Assembly: GCA_023475025.1 (NCBI GenBank)
Contig: JAMCWB010000038.1
Span: 1-38,103 of the forward strand
Direction: 5' to 3'
From: Gammaproteobacteria bacterium
GTDB taxonomy: Bacteria; Pseudomonadota; Gammaproteobacteria; Pseudomonadales; Pseudomonadaceae
DNA length: 38,103 bases
Positions 1 to 8,109 of the stretch are shown here, one piece after another. Position numbers and translations under genes: made by a program. How positions within the stretch are numbered: position 1 is the stretch's first letter; each line of letters begins with the position of its first letter. A model generated the notes under the pieces. The model ran no database searches and had not been told where the DNA came from. It worked only from the letters and a program-made list of their open reading frames with translations.

Positions 1-373
1 ACATGGATCGCCACAGGCTTACGCCTTCGCGATGACAGCGGTGAGGGGGGGCATGAAAACGCATGTGAGAGCCAGCTATAGCGCAACACACAAACCACCA
101 CCCTTCACCCCCGTCATTGCGAGGAGCGCAGCGACGCGGCAATCCATTGGCCCGGACTCAATAACAACAAAATGGATCGCCACAGGCTCACGCCTTCGCG
201 ATGACAGCGGTGAAGGGGCATGAAAACGCATGTGAGAGCCAGCTATAGCGCAACACACAAACCACCACCCTTCACCCCCGTCATTGCGAGGAGCGCAGCG
301 ACGTGGCAATCCATTGGCCCGAACCCAATAACCACAAAATGGATCGCCGCAGGCTTACGCCTTCGCGATGACG
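1..373. repeat. Tandem array of an intergenic palindromic repeat (about 2.2 copies)
   Basis: The segment starting ATGGATCGCC recurs at positions 3, 172 and 339, giving unit lengths of 169 and 167 bp that are nearly identical to each other. Each unit holds a left arm starting CGTCATTGCGAGGAGCGCAG (112 and 280) and a right arm ending in CTTCGCGATGAC (to about 36, 205 and 372). The two arms are imperfect inverted complements of about 36 bp, so each copy (112-206, 280-373) can fold into a long hairpin. The arrays are joined by a spacer containing AGCCAGCTATAGCGCAACAC. From memory, GTCATTGCGAGGAGCGCAGC-type palindromes are scattered through many unrelated bacterial genomes. The array lies just past the hldE stop and continues off the left edge; short open frames through it are not credible genes. 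Confidence 0.9.
280..373 (-). terminator. Possible transcript-end hairpin downstream of hldE
   Basis: The complete palindromic copy nearest hldE lies 24 bases past the hldE stop codon on the minus strand. Its arms can pair over about 36 bases with several mismatches. There is no run of T after it on the minus strand, so it is not a classical intrinsic terminator; an mRNA 3'-end stabiliser or processing site is equally possible. The role is inferred from position only. Confidence 0.3.
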
Positions 374-397
374 AAGGTGGAGCCCGCTTCCTAAGCC

Positions 398-1828
398 TTA
401 CCCCCCATCCCGCTCACGAATCCGCTCGACAATCGCCGTGGTTGAACAGCTTTCGACAAAATTGAGCACTTTAACCTCGCCGCCATAGGCCTGCACGATA
501 GGCGCACCGACCACCTGCTCGACACTGTAGTCGCCCCCCTTGACCAGCACATCCGGCTTGATCTGTTCGAGCAGGGCTTCCGGGGTGTCTTCGGCAAAAT
601 TGACCACCCAGTCCACCGCACCCAGACCGGCCAGCACCGTCATCCGCCGCTCGACACTGTTGATCGGACGGCCAGGGCCTTTCAGACGGGTTACCGAGGC
701 ATCATCGTTGATAGCCACAATCAGGCGATCGCCCAGGCTGCGCGCCTCCTCCAGGTAACCGACATGACCGGCGTGGATGATATCGAAGCAACCATTGGTG
801 AATACAATGCGCTCACCGTGCGCACGGGCATCCTCGATCGCCAGCAACAGCTGCTCGACACTCAATACCCCACGCTCACTGCCCTGCTCACGCTGCACAC
901 CACGGCGCAGCTCCGGTGCGCTGACCGTCGCCGTACCCAGCTTACCGACCACAATGCCCGCCGCCAGATTGGCCAGGCCCACGGCCTGCGGATAGCCCTC
1001 GCCCGCCGCCAGGGCAGAGGCCAGGGTAGAAATCACCGTATCGCCGGCGCCGGTCACGTCAAACACCTCACGCGCGCGCGCCGGCAAGTGCAAGGCGGGC
1101 TCGCCCTTACGCAGCAAGGTCATACCATGCTCACTGCGCGTCACCAGCAAGGCCTCAAGCTGCAAGTCGTCAATCAACGCTAGGCCTTTATCAACCAGCT
1201 CCTGCTCAGTGGCACAGTGACCGACCACGGCCTCAAATTCACTCAAGTTCGGCGTGATCAGGGTCGCACCACGGTATTTACCGAAATCACTGCCTTTGGG
1301 GTCGGCCAAAACCGGGATACCATGCTCACGGGCCAGCGCAATCAAGGCCTGATGGTTGACCAGCGCACCCTTGCCGTAATCCGACAGGATCATCACCTTG
1401 ACCTGAACCAGCAGCCCCGCCACCGTATTCAGAATAGCCTCACCATCGGTCACAAAAGGCTCTTCAAAGTCCAGTCGCAGCAACTGCTGGTGGCGGCTCA
1501 TCACCCGTAGCTTGGTAATGGTTGGCTGATCTGCCAGCGCCTGAAAATCACAATAAACCCCGGCCGCTTCCAGACGCGTGCGCAGGGTATCCGCCGCCTC
1601 GTCAGCACCGGTCACACCCACCAGCCAGGCCGGCGCACCCAGGGCAGCAATATTTAGTGCCACGTTACCCGCGCCACCCGGGCGGTCCTCTATTTGCTCG
1701 ACCTTGACCACCGGCACCGGCGCTTCCGGGGAAATCCGCTGCGTCGGCCCGTGCCAGTAACGGTCGAGCATGACATCACCGACCACCAATACCGGCGCGG
1801 AATCGAAACGGGGCATATTCAGTTTCAT
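398..1828 (-). CDS. hldE: Bifunctional heptose 7-phosphate kinase / heptose 1-phosphate adenylyltransferase HldE
   Basis: Cytoplasmic enzyme making ADP-heptose for the LPS inner core: it phosphorylates D-glycero-beta-D-manno-heptose 7-phosphate at C1 and later adds AMP. The 476-residue length is that of full two-domain HldE. The N-terminal ribokinase-type half (about 1-315) shows the glycine-rich segment [11 protein letters not shown] near residue 50 and the catalytic-base motif DVTGAGDT near 260. The C-terminal nucleotidyltransferase half (about 340-476) opens with [17 protein letters not shown], containing the HxGH nucleotide-binding signature. The start [18 protein letters not shown] matches what I recall of Pseudomonas HldE. 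It lies 30 bp after msbA on the same strand, probably cotranscribed; its product feeds the heptosyltransferases WaaC and WaaF encoded further along. Confidence 0.97.
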   Translation of the reverse strand: MKLNMPRFDSAPVLVVGDVMLDRYWHGPTQRISPEAPVPVVKVEQIEDRPGGAGNVALNIAALGAPAWLVGVTGADEAADTLRTRLEAAGVYCDFQALADQPTITKLRVMSRHQQLLRLDFEEPFVTDGEAILNTVAGLLVQVKVMILSDYGKGALVNHQALIALAREHGIPVLADPKGSDFGKYRGATLITPNLSEFEAVVGHCATEQELVDKGLALIDDLQLEALLVTRSEHGMTLLRKGEPALHLPARAREVFDVTGAGDTVISTLASALAAGEGYPQAVGLANLAAGIVVGKLGTATVSAPELRRGVQREQGSERGVLSVEQLLLAIEDARAHGERIVFTNGCFDIIHAGHVGYLEEARSLGDRLIVAINDDASVTRLKGPGRPINSVERRMTVLAGLGAVDWVVNFAEDTPEALLEQIKPDVLVKGGDYSVEQVVGAPIVQAYGGEVKVLNFVESCSTTAIVERIRERDGG

Positions 1829-1858
1829 GGCTGCAATACCTTGGTTGTCACGCCCGCC

Positions 1859-3643
1859 TCAGGCCGGCTTGTGTTCATCTTCAAACTGCATACTGTGCAG
1901 CCGTGCATAGTAACCGTTCTTCGCCAGCAGCTCCGCATGGCTGCCGCGCTCAACAATCCGGCCCTGATCCATCACCATGATCACATCGGCCTGCTCAATG
2001 GTCGACAGGCGGTGCGCAATCACCAGCGTGGTTCTGCCTTCCATCACCCGCTCCAGCGCGGCCTGGATATGCCGCTCAGACTCGGTATCCAGTGCCGAGG
2101 TCGCCTCATCCAGAATCAGAATGGGCGCATCTTTCAGCAGTGCGCGGGCAATTGCCAGGCGCTGACGCTGACCACCGGAGAGCAATACGCCATTCTCACC
2201 CACCAGGGTATCCAGGCCCTGGGGAAGGCGGTCAATAAACTCCTTGGCGTACGCGGCTTCGATGGCCGCCTCGATCTGCTCACGCGGCGCGCCAGCCAGA
2301 TCACCATAGGCAATATTGTTGGCGATGGTGTCATTGAACAGGGTCACGTGCTGAGTCACCAGGGCAATCTGCTGACGCAGGTTGTGCAGAGTGAAATCAC
2401 GCACATCTACACCATCAATACGAATATGCCCTTCACTGTGGGTATAGAATCGCGGGATCAGACTGGCCAAGGTCGACTTGCCACTACCTGAGCGGCCGAC
2501 CAGTGCCACCATCTGCCCCGGCTCGATCACGCAATCAATGTCATCCAGCACCAGTTTGTCCGTGTTCGGGTAGGCAAAACGCAAATGCTCAATGGCAATC
2601 CGCCCCTCTGCCCGCGCCATGGTAAAGGTGCCATCGTCGGTTTCCGGTGGCTCATCCAGCTGCTCAAAGATGTTTTCCGCTGCTGCAATACCCTTCTGGA
2701 TATTGGCACTCACTTCAGATAACTGACGTACCGGCTTGGGCAACAGGCCCGCGGCGGTGATGTAGGACACCAGATCACCAACCGTAGCGTCACCACGCAT
2801 AAAGAGCACGAGGAACATCACCACCGCCATGGCGCTGAAAGTCACCAGCTGCAAGGAGGGTGTAAATACCGCACTGGTACGGGTCATTTTCAGCCCGCGC
2901 TGACGGTTGTTCTCACTCGCTTTGCGAAAGCGCTCCGACTCATAACGCTCGCCGCCAAAACTGCGCACCACCCGATACCCGGTAATGGTTTCAGAGGTCA
3001 CATGGGTCACATCGCCCATCGCAATCTGGATTTTCTTGCTCTGCTTGCGGAATTTCTTGCTGACACTGTTCACCATCACCCCGATCACCGGCAGTATGGC
3101 CATCAGAATCAGCGTCAATTGCCAGTTCATCCAGAGCAAATAGGCAAACAGGAAAACAACCGTCAGACCTTCACGGAACACCACCTTGATCGCATCGGTA
3201 GCCGCACCGGTGACCATGGTGGTGTTGTAGGTAATACGTGACACCAGATGGCCCGAATTATTGTTATCCAGGTAACGATTGGGCAGCTTGAGTAGCTTGT
3301 CGAACAGCGCCCGTCTTAGGTCATGAACCACCCCAAGCGAGACCTTGGCGAGAAAGTAGTTACCCAAAAAAGACCCGATCCCCTGATAAAAAGCCACACC
3401 AATGATAAACAACGGAAAACCCCAGATCAGTGCAATCCCAAAAAACTGCGCATCATTACCCTCGGTCAGGCCGTCGACGAAATACTTCAGCATCCAGGCC
3501 ATGGCTGGCTGACTGGAGGCAAATATGGTGAAGCCAATAATACTGATTGCAAATGGCGCCCAGTAGGGTTTGACATAACCCAGCAACCGGAAATAAATGC
3601 GCACACTGGACTGGAAAAAAGTTTCTTGCTTGGAGTCGGACAT
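1859..3643 (-). CDS. msbA: Lipid A export ATP-binding/permease protein MsbA
   Basis: Inner-membrane ABC half-transporter, acting as a homodimer, that flips core-lipid A from the cytoplasmic to the periplasmic leaflet. About 594 residues. The N-terminal transmembrane domain (to about 320) has hydrophobic helices starting near FAISIIGFTIFASSQPAMAW. The nucleotide-binding domain shows Walker A GRSGSGKST near 383-391, the signature LSGGQRQRLAIARALL, Walker B ILILDEATSALD, and the switch histidine in VIAHRLST. The open frame extends upstream to 3706, but the ATG at 3643 (MSDSKQETFFQ) fits the family start and the 21 extra residues look unrelated to the family. It sits upstream of hldE and divergent from the kinase-like gene at 3743, leaving about 100 bp for divergent promoters. 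Confidence 0.96.
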   Translation of the reverse strand: MSDSKQETFFQSSVRIYFRLLGYVKPYWAPFAISIIGFTIFASSQPAMAWMLKYFVDGLTEGNDAQFFGIALIWGFPLFIIGVAFYQGIGSFLGNYFLAKVSLGVVHDLRRALFDKLLKLPNRYLDNNNSGHLVSRITYNTTMVTGAATDAIKVVFREGLTVVFLFAYLLWMNWQLTLILMAILPVIGVMVNSVSKKFRKQSKKIQIAMGDVTHVTSETITGYRVVRSFGGERYESERFRKASENNRQRGLKMTRTSAVFTPSLQLVTFSAMAVVMFLVLFMRGDATVGDLVSYITAAGLLPKPVRQLSEVSANIQKGIAAAENIFEQLDEPPETDDGTFTMARAEGRIAIEHLRFAYPNTDKLVLDDIDCVIEPGQMVALVGRSGSGKSTLASLIPRFYTHSEGHIRIDGVDVRDFTLHNLRQQIALVTQHVTLFNDTIANNIAYGDLAGAPREQIEAAIEAAYAKEFIDRLPQGLDTLVGENGVLLSGGQRQRLAIARALLKDAPILILDEATSALDTESERHIQAALERVMEGRTTLVIAHRLSTIEQADVIMVMDQGRIVERGSHAELLAKNGYYARLHSMQFEDEHKPA

Positions 3644-3693
3644 AAGCCTGCCATGCTGTAAGGACTCGCGCGAGTTTACCACAGCAGCCTGAC

Positions 3694-3722
3694 TTGCAGA
3701 GGGCATAGGTAAATAGGATAAA
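3694..3722 (+). promoter_or_regulatory. Weak candidate sigma-70 promoter for the gene at 3743
   Basis: TTGCAG at 3694-3699 is followed, after 17 bases, by GATAAA at 3717-3722 in the msbA/kinase-like divergent intergenic space. Both hexamers are imperfect, and the predicted start point would leave a very short leader before the GTG at 3743. It rests on pattern reading only. Confidence 0.25.
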
Positions 3723-3742
3723 CTGTCGTTTTGGTTTGAGAC

Positions 3743-4348
3743 GTGCGCATGCGCCTACTGGATAGACAACAGTATGAGACCTGGCTAGAAAGTGCCGAGA
3801 TCATCGAACAAGACCCCTATGGCATCAAGGTCCTACGACTGAGCGACGGCAGCTTTCTCAAGCTGTTCCGACGCAAATCGTTGCTGTCGAAAAACACCCT
3901 GTTTCCGCATGCTAAGCGCTTCGCCAACAATGCATATCGACTGCAGAAAATGGGCATTCCGTGCCCCGAGATCCTGGGCCTGTACAAAATGCGCATGCCC
4001 TATCGTTCAGTGGTGCATTACGAACCCCTGCCCGGAGACACCCTGCGTCAGGTGCTGGAAAAAGCAAGCCCGTCCCAACAAGTCGAGGTCATGACACAAC
4101 TGGGAAGCTTCGTCGCCCACCTGCATGATCTCGGGGTGTATTTCCGCTCTCTGCATATGGGCAATATCATCAAGACGCCAGAGGGTGAACTGGGCCTGAT
4201 CGACATTTCAGATATGCGTTGCCTGGGCCGCCCCTTATCCAAGTGGATGCGCAAGCGCAATTATCAGCATCTACTGCGCTATGCCGAGGATTGGGAGCAG
4301 GTGCAGCCGGTAGCACATGCGAGCTTTATGATGAGTTTATTGAAATAA
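3743..4348 (+). CDS. LPS-kinase-fold protein (toluene tolerance / PA4998-like), catalytic Asp apparently missing
   Basis: A 201-residue cytoplasmic protein of the WaaP/Bud32-like kinase superfamily, in the position next to msbA where P. aeruginosa has PA4998; such proteins are often labelled toluene tolerance protein. A nucleotide-binding lysine candidate is K40 (SFLKLFRRK). The catalytic loop reads GVYFRSLHMGNII, so where related kinases have DLHxGN this protein has S136-L-H-M-G-N141. The metal-binding Asp survives as D154 in LIDISDM. It may therefore be a pseudokinase or use altered chemistry; the Ser may be normal for this family. The start is GTG at 3743, with an in-frame ATG two codons on at 3749. 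It is divergent from msbA and 17 bp ahead of the glycosyltransferase gene. Function in LPS core phosphorylation is inferred from fold and location. Confidence 0.85.
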   Translation: MRMRLLDRQQYETWLESAEIIEQDPYGIKVLRLSDGSFLKLFRRKSLLSKNTLFPHAKRFANNAYRLQKMGIPCPEILGLYKMRMPYRSVVHYEPLPGDTLRQVLEKASPSQQVEVMTQLGSFVAHLHDLGVYFRSLHMGNIIKTPEGELGLIDISDMRCLGRPLSKWMRKRNYQHLLRYAEDWEQVQPVAHASFMMSLLK

Positions 4349-4365
4349 CTTCAAATTAATAATTA

Positions 4366-5049
4366 ATGGCCACTGACTCTATGCCTTCAAAAGACCAAAC
4401 CCGCCTAGACGTAGACGGAATTCTCTGTATAAGTTTAAAAGAAAGAGAGGACAGGAGAAAAATCCAGGAGGTAATCACCATCCAGCTTAATGCAGACATC
4501 GAATATCTTTTAGTTGATCGTGACCTCGAAGATAGTCAAAGAGGATGCTACACATCTCATCAAGCTTGCGCCCGTCTCATGCTTGAACGAGGCTGGAAAA
4601 GGGCGCTGATCCTTGAAGATGATGCTGTGATTAGCCGCAACCCTGCAAAAGCCTTTAAAAATATCAATAAATTCATTAACGACCATGATCCAGCAGTATT
4701 CTACCTTGGAGTACTTTTAGGAAAACTATGGCCTACTTTTTACCCGGGGGTTGCCGGATGTAGGGCTCAAGGAACACACGCCTACATTATCAATCAATCA
4801 GCTGCAAAGCTTATTACATCAGAACCTTATACTGGCCTTGAAATAGATACTCTTCTCAAAAAACGCTTACCAGGATTCACTGCATTCCCTTTTATTTTTC
4901 AGCAGCTTCCCGAATCTATCGGAAAAAGCGATTTAAAAGATGCCAGGGGCGAAATTGGAGGTAACAAAACTGAAAAATACTGGTCAAGAAATAACAGAAA
5001 ACAATACATGGAATGGATAAGAAACTTCTACATGATTCGGAAAATATAA
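4366..5049 (+). CDS. Family 25 glycosyltransferase (LPS biosynthesis), AT-rich
   Basis: Probable LPS or surface-glycan sugar transferase of the GT25 family. The 227-residue protein begins, after a short leader, with LCISLKEREDRR, the usual GT25 opening strand. It carries SHQACARLMLERGW, then the acidic ALILEDDAVI motif (about residues 80-89), which stands for the metal/nucleotide-sugar site, and later GTHAYIINQSAAKLI. The start may be 4366 or the second Met at 4381. The gene is clearly AT-richer than its surroundings (two sampled 60-base lines are 35-40% GC, while WaaP-region DNA is far higher), and its codon choice differs, which suggests recent transfer. It is the last gene of the short plus-strand pair and faces the gene at 5139 tail to tail. 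Its acceptor sugar cannot be told from sequence. Confidence 0.85.
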   Translation: MATDSMPSKDQTRLDVDGILCISLKEREDRRKIQEVITIQLNADIEYLLVDRDLEDSQRGCYTSHQACARLMLERGWKRALILEDDAVISRNPAKAFKNINKFINDHDPAVFYLGVLLGKLWPTFYPGVAGCRAQGTHAYIINQSAAKLITSEPYTGLEIDTLLKKRLPGFTAFPFIFQQLPESIGKSDLKDARGEIGGNKTEKYWSRNNRKQYMEWIRNFYMIRKI

Positions 5050-5138
5050 ATATATCAATAAGCCTTATCACAAAGCTAGCCAACAAAAACCACACAGATC
5101 AACACATTACCCTAGCATATAAAAATAGAGGCTCATTT

Positions 5139-6233
5139 TTAATTAATTACTAAAAGCCTTCCCCACTCTTCACAAAACGCTTGCCAGACAGATGTTAGTG
5201 CCAACTGATTGCTTTGCTCGGCGGCAATGCGCTGAAAATTGTCGGTATGCACAATAGCCTCAATTCGATCAGCCCAAGCATAGGCATCTTTAACAGGAAG
5301 ATAGGGGCCTATTTCACCCAATTGCTCCCTGAACACTGGAATATCACTGACCAAAACAGGCACACCAGCCAAGGCTGCCTCCTGTAGTACCAGCCCCTGC
5401 CCTTCTTTCAAAGATGGAATGAGGATCATGTCAAAGGCTCGAGCTAACGCGTCAACACCATTGACATGCCCCATCAAAAACACGTAATCACGCAAGCCAA
5501 GTTTATCAATCGACTCTTCAAAGTCCTTGAACAAAATACCATCACCCGCAATAACAAGCTGGAAGCTCACATTACGCTGCTTTAGTAGTTCAGCGGCCTT
5601 TATCACGATTTCTATATTCTTTGCGGGGACCAAACGTGATATGACAGCAAGCACAGGGCTATCAAGCTGAGGCAGGCCCAACTTAACTCGAGCCTCATCC
5701 CGCTCAAATAGCCGTTGCTGTTTTATTGCTGGATCAAATGCCGTTGTAACACCAAAAACGGTTAGAGCGATCATGGATTCCAGTTGATTTGCCAAACCTT
5801 TGGAAACCGCCACCAGCTCCAACTGTTCTTTAAAGCGGTGGAAAAGTCGAATATCAGCATCCCGCAGCCGCGTCATACCATGGAACACAACTCTGGCTTG
5901 AAGCGTTGGTCTTGCTTTTAGCAAGGGCAGTATCAAACGTGCCGTGCCGATACCATCCAGCAACAACAGATCCGGATTGAACGCATCCAGCTTTTTTCTC
6001 AACTGGGCGTGACTGGAGAACTGCAGCAGTCGCTTTAACTTACTCGGCTTTACACGCCACTTAGGCCACTGCCACGCATAACAGCTTTGCTCGCCAGGCT
6101 CATCAGGAACTCCTTGCAACACCCAGTTTTCAACCACAGCATCTTCGGGTAGCAAAGCCAGAACCTGACTGTGTACCTTGTGTATCGAAGCATAGGCTGA
6201 CCCAAAAGACCACATGACATTCAGTACGCGCAT
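5139..6233 (-). CDS. GT4-type glycosyltransferase
   Basis: A 364-residue GT-B glycosyltransferase, likely adding a sugar to the LPS outer core on the cytoplasmic face. The N-terminal half begins MRVLNVMWSFGSAYASIHKV and contains DLLLLDGIGTARLI. The C-terminal nucleotide-sugar domain shows LAVISRLVPAKNIEIVIKA, the FLMGHVNGVDALARAFDM segment and IPSLKEGQGLVLQEAALAG, whose E-x7-E spacing is the GT4 donor-binding motif. It is the last gene of the long minus-strand core cluster, 7 bp after the preceding gene. Base composition is intermediate between the AT-rich gene next door and the GC-rich waa genes. I do not recognise an exact orthologue, and the linkage it makes is unknown. Confidence 0.88.
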   Translation of the reverse strand: MRVLNVMWSFGSAYASIHKVHSQVLALLPEDAVVENWVLQGVPDEPGEQSCYAWQWPKWRVKPSKLKRLLQFSSHAQLRKKLDAFNPDLLLLDGIGTARLILPLLKARPTLQARVVFHGMTRLRDADIRLFHRFKEQLELVAVSKGLANQLESMIALTVFGVTTAFDPAIKQQRLFERDEARVKLGLPQLDSPVLAVISRLVPAKNIEIVIKAAELLKQRNVSFQLVIAGDGILFKDFEESIDKLGLRDYVFLMGHVNGVDALARAFDMILIPSLKEGQGLVLQEAALAGVPVLVSDIPVFREQLGEIGPYLPVKDAYAWADRIEAIVHTDNFQRIAAEQSNQLALTSVWQAFCEEWGRLLVIN

Positions 6234-6240
6234 GGTCTAT

Positions 6241-7203
6241 TCAGACCCCGGCCAAAAAGGCTGGCAGATAACTTCGCCAACCACTTAACTGCTCTCTTTC
6301 AGGCAATGGTGGCTCAAGAAGTTGGTACAGCTTCTGCCCCATGCGATCGTAAGCCAGGTTTTCGCGGGCGAACGTAGCGCCAGCGCGCGCAATTCGCTCA
6401 AGCAAATCAGGATCACTAAGAAGAAGTGCAAGACGCTCGTCGAACTCTTCCTGACTGCGGAACAACACCACATTCTCCATATCGACGAAGCCGACCGCCT
6501 GGTTTTCCACATCACCTTGGCTAAAGGTCAACAACAGGCAACCAGCAGCCATGGCTTCGAAGTTTTTCGCCATATACTCGCCCAGACCAATATCTGCCGA
6601 CACGAAAATCCGGATGCGCGACAAAGTATCAGCATAATCAGATCCAGGCGCGGTCTGCAGAACCTGCAGCCCATGCCGCTGCACCTGGGCTTCAATAAAG
6701 GCCTTGCGCGACTTGTACATATCGGCCTTCAAACGTCCGACAAACGCCAACGGGATATCGCGGGTAGTCCTGCCTTGCTGAATAATACGTGGGTCATAAC
6801 CCTTGGGCAGAAAATGCGCTTCAAAACCCTCACTATTCAGACGAGCAGCCACTTGCGCACCAGAAACAATCAAGCGCGGACTACCCAAACGGCGGTAATG
6901 CTTACTGAACTTGCCCTGATACTTGCCGCCATCAATGTAGTTCTGGCAGGCATCGTATTCAAAAATCACCAGGTTAGGAATGACCCGAAAAGCACGCCAT
7001 TGGCGCATTTCTTTCTTGGTGCGAAGAATGGTCATCACACGGTCGTATCGGGTGAAATCAAAGCGCTTGAAAGTCTCCGCAAGATTATCCTGCTCCTTGG
7101 CAGTCAAGCGGACCAGCTCTACCTCGGCATACCTCGACAGGTCATCTGCCAGGACATCAAATGCGTGTACTTCATAGCTCTGGATCAGCCATAAAACCCT
7201 CAT
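6241..7203 (-). CDS. Glycosyltransferase with CgeB/GT1-like C-terminal domain
   Basis: About 320 residues, beginning MRVLWLIQSYEVHAFDVLAD. The frame is open up to 7230, but the ATG at 7203 is preceded by GAGG at suitable distance and matches the expected first strand, so the nine extra residues were dropped. The C-terminal half contains IPLAFVGRLKADMYKSRKA, IFVSADIGLGEYMAKNFEAM and AAGCLLLTFSQGDVE, resembling the spore-maturation CgeB-like and group-1 transferase domain (Glyco_trans_1_2 type). The likely role is transfer of a sugar in outer-core assembly. It lies 30 bp after the gene at 7234 and 7 bp before the next transferase, consistent with one transcript. Acceptor and donor are not deducible. 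Confidence 0.8.
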   Translation of the reverse strand: MRVLWLIQSYEVHAFDVLADDLSRYAEVELVRLTAKEQDNLAETFKRFDFTRYDRVMTILRTKKEMRQWRAFRVIPNLVIFEYDACQNYIDGGKYQGKFSKHYRRLGSPRLIVSGAQVAARLNSEGFEAHFLPKGYDPRIIQQGRTTRDIPLAFVGRLKADMYKSRKAFIEAQVQRHGLQVLQTAPGSDYADTLSRIRIFVSADIGLGEYMAKNFEAMAAGCLLLTFSQGDVENQAVGFVDMENVVLFRSQEEFDERLALLLSDPDLLERIARAGATFARENLAYDRMGQKLYQLLEPPLPEREQLSGWRSYLPAFLAGV

Positions 7204-7233
7204 CACACCGCCCTCAGTAGCACGAAGCAAGGT

Positions 7234-8109
7234 CTAAACATCATGACCATGAACCCCTTCGACATCCATTTTCCAGCACGCACTATTCGCGAGGGTAGTG
7301 ACGCTCGAAACACTAGTGTCCTTTTTCCAAAGATTCTTCCACACAACAAAATGAAAATAAGGGAAAGCTCTCTCCGGACAACGATCGTTGGTTAATTGTC
7401 CAGCCTGCCAGTACCACTCCTGGGGAAAGGATAAGCTCCCATCGACCCAAGGCACCTTTGCATTGGGCGTGCTGAATGCTTCCTTGAATTCAGCTGCCCG
7501 TCGCAAGGGATTCAACCTGTTTAGCAGCTGGAATAAAGGTCTGGGCAGGTTTTTATGTCGCAGAAACAACCTGGAAAATCCGCCCTCATCCAACGCATAA
7601 TGCTGTGCATCCTGAACTCGGCGTTTAAATTCGGGAATCTTCCAGAACAGCGTAGTGTAAAGCTCATTATTTCTCAGCAGACACAGATGCCCGGAAACCC
7701 GCCGCTCATGGGTGGAAAAAAAGTCGTAACGCTCTAACTTTTCTGCGGTGAAGTAGGCACGTAAATCCCCATAAATCAGATCCAGATCACCAAAGGCCCA
7801 GAAGTCATAGCCCTCAATATCTTCTTGATGGATATAACCAAAAGCAGGCTTGAGGTCGCAAAGCTTATAGGGATTCACCGGATGAAAATCGAGCCCCAGC
7901 CTTGCAGAAACAAGATCACAATAATCCGCAAAGGAAGAGTAGCGGTAGCGCACATTAGGCGGCAGGTTCTCTGGTTCACCGCAGTCACCCACCAATAACC
8001 AATCGATACTCGGGTTAAACTCACAACTTTTCAGGAAAAGCGGCATCCAGAATGGCCACTGACCAAAATACGGAATCAGGAAGAGGATGCTGGGTGAGTT
8101 AACTGGCAT
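7234..8109 (-). CDS. DUF6625-type putative glycosyltransferase
   Basis: A 291-residue protein with the hallmarks I associate with the DUF6625 family: ILFLIPYFGQWPFWMPLFLK at the N-terminus, NPYKLCDLKPAFG (about 79-91) and YDFWAFGDLDLIYGDLR (about 101-117). The D108-x-D110 pair inside GDLDLIYGD looks like the DXD metal/nucleotide-sugar site of GT-A transferases, so a sugar transfer role is likely though not shown. No signal peptide or membrane segment is visible. Its start overlaps the end of the preceding glycosyltransferase gene by 34 bp, indicating translational coupling inside the LPS core operon. Confidence 0.75.
   Translation of the reverse strand: MPVNSPSILFLIPYFGQWPFWMPLFLKSCEFNPSIDWLLVGDCGEPENLPPNVRYRYSSFADYCDLVSARLGLDFHPVNPYKLCDLKPAFGYIHQEDIEGYDFWAFGDLDLIYGDLRAYFTAEKLERYDFFSTHERRVSGHLCLLRNNELYTTLFWKIPEFKRRVQDAQHYALDEGGFSRLFLRHKNLPRPLFQLLNRLNPLRRAAEFKEAFSTPNAKVPWVDGSLSFPQEWYWQAGQLTNDRCPERAFPYFHFVVWKNLWKKDTSVSSVTTLANSACWKMDVEGVHGHDV

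Noticed and set aside
32..465. Two short plus-strand open frames (63 and 81 codons) containing KTHVRASYSATHKPPPFTP
   Set aside because: They are translations of the palindromic repeat array, duplicated only because the DNA is duplicated; no codon bias or start signal supports them.
1694..2491. A 265-codon plus-strand open frame across the hldE/msbA boundary
   Set aside because: It overlaps two certain genes on the other strand and has no recognisable motif; treated as a shadow.
5050..5138. Possible terminator between the convergent genes ending at 5049 and 5139
   Set aside because: The stretch is AT-rich with runs of A and T but I found no stable stem, so no terminator is called.
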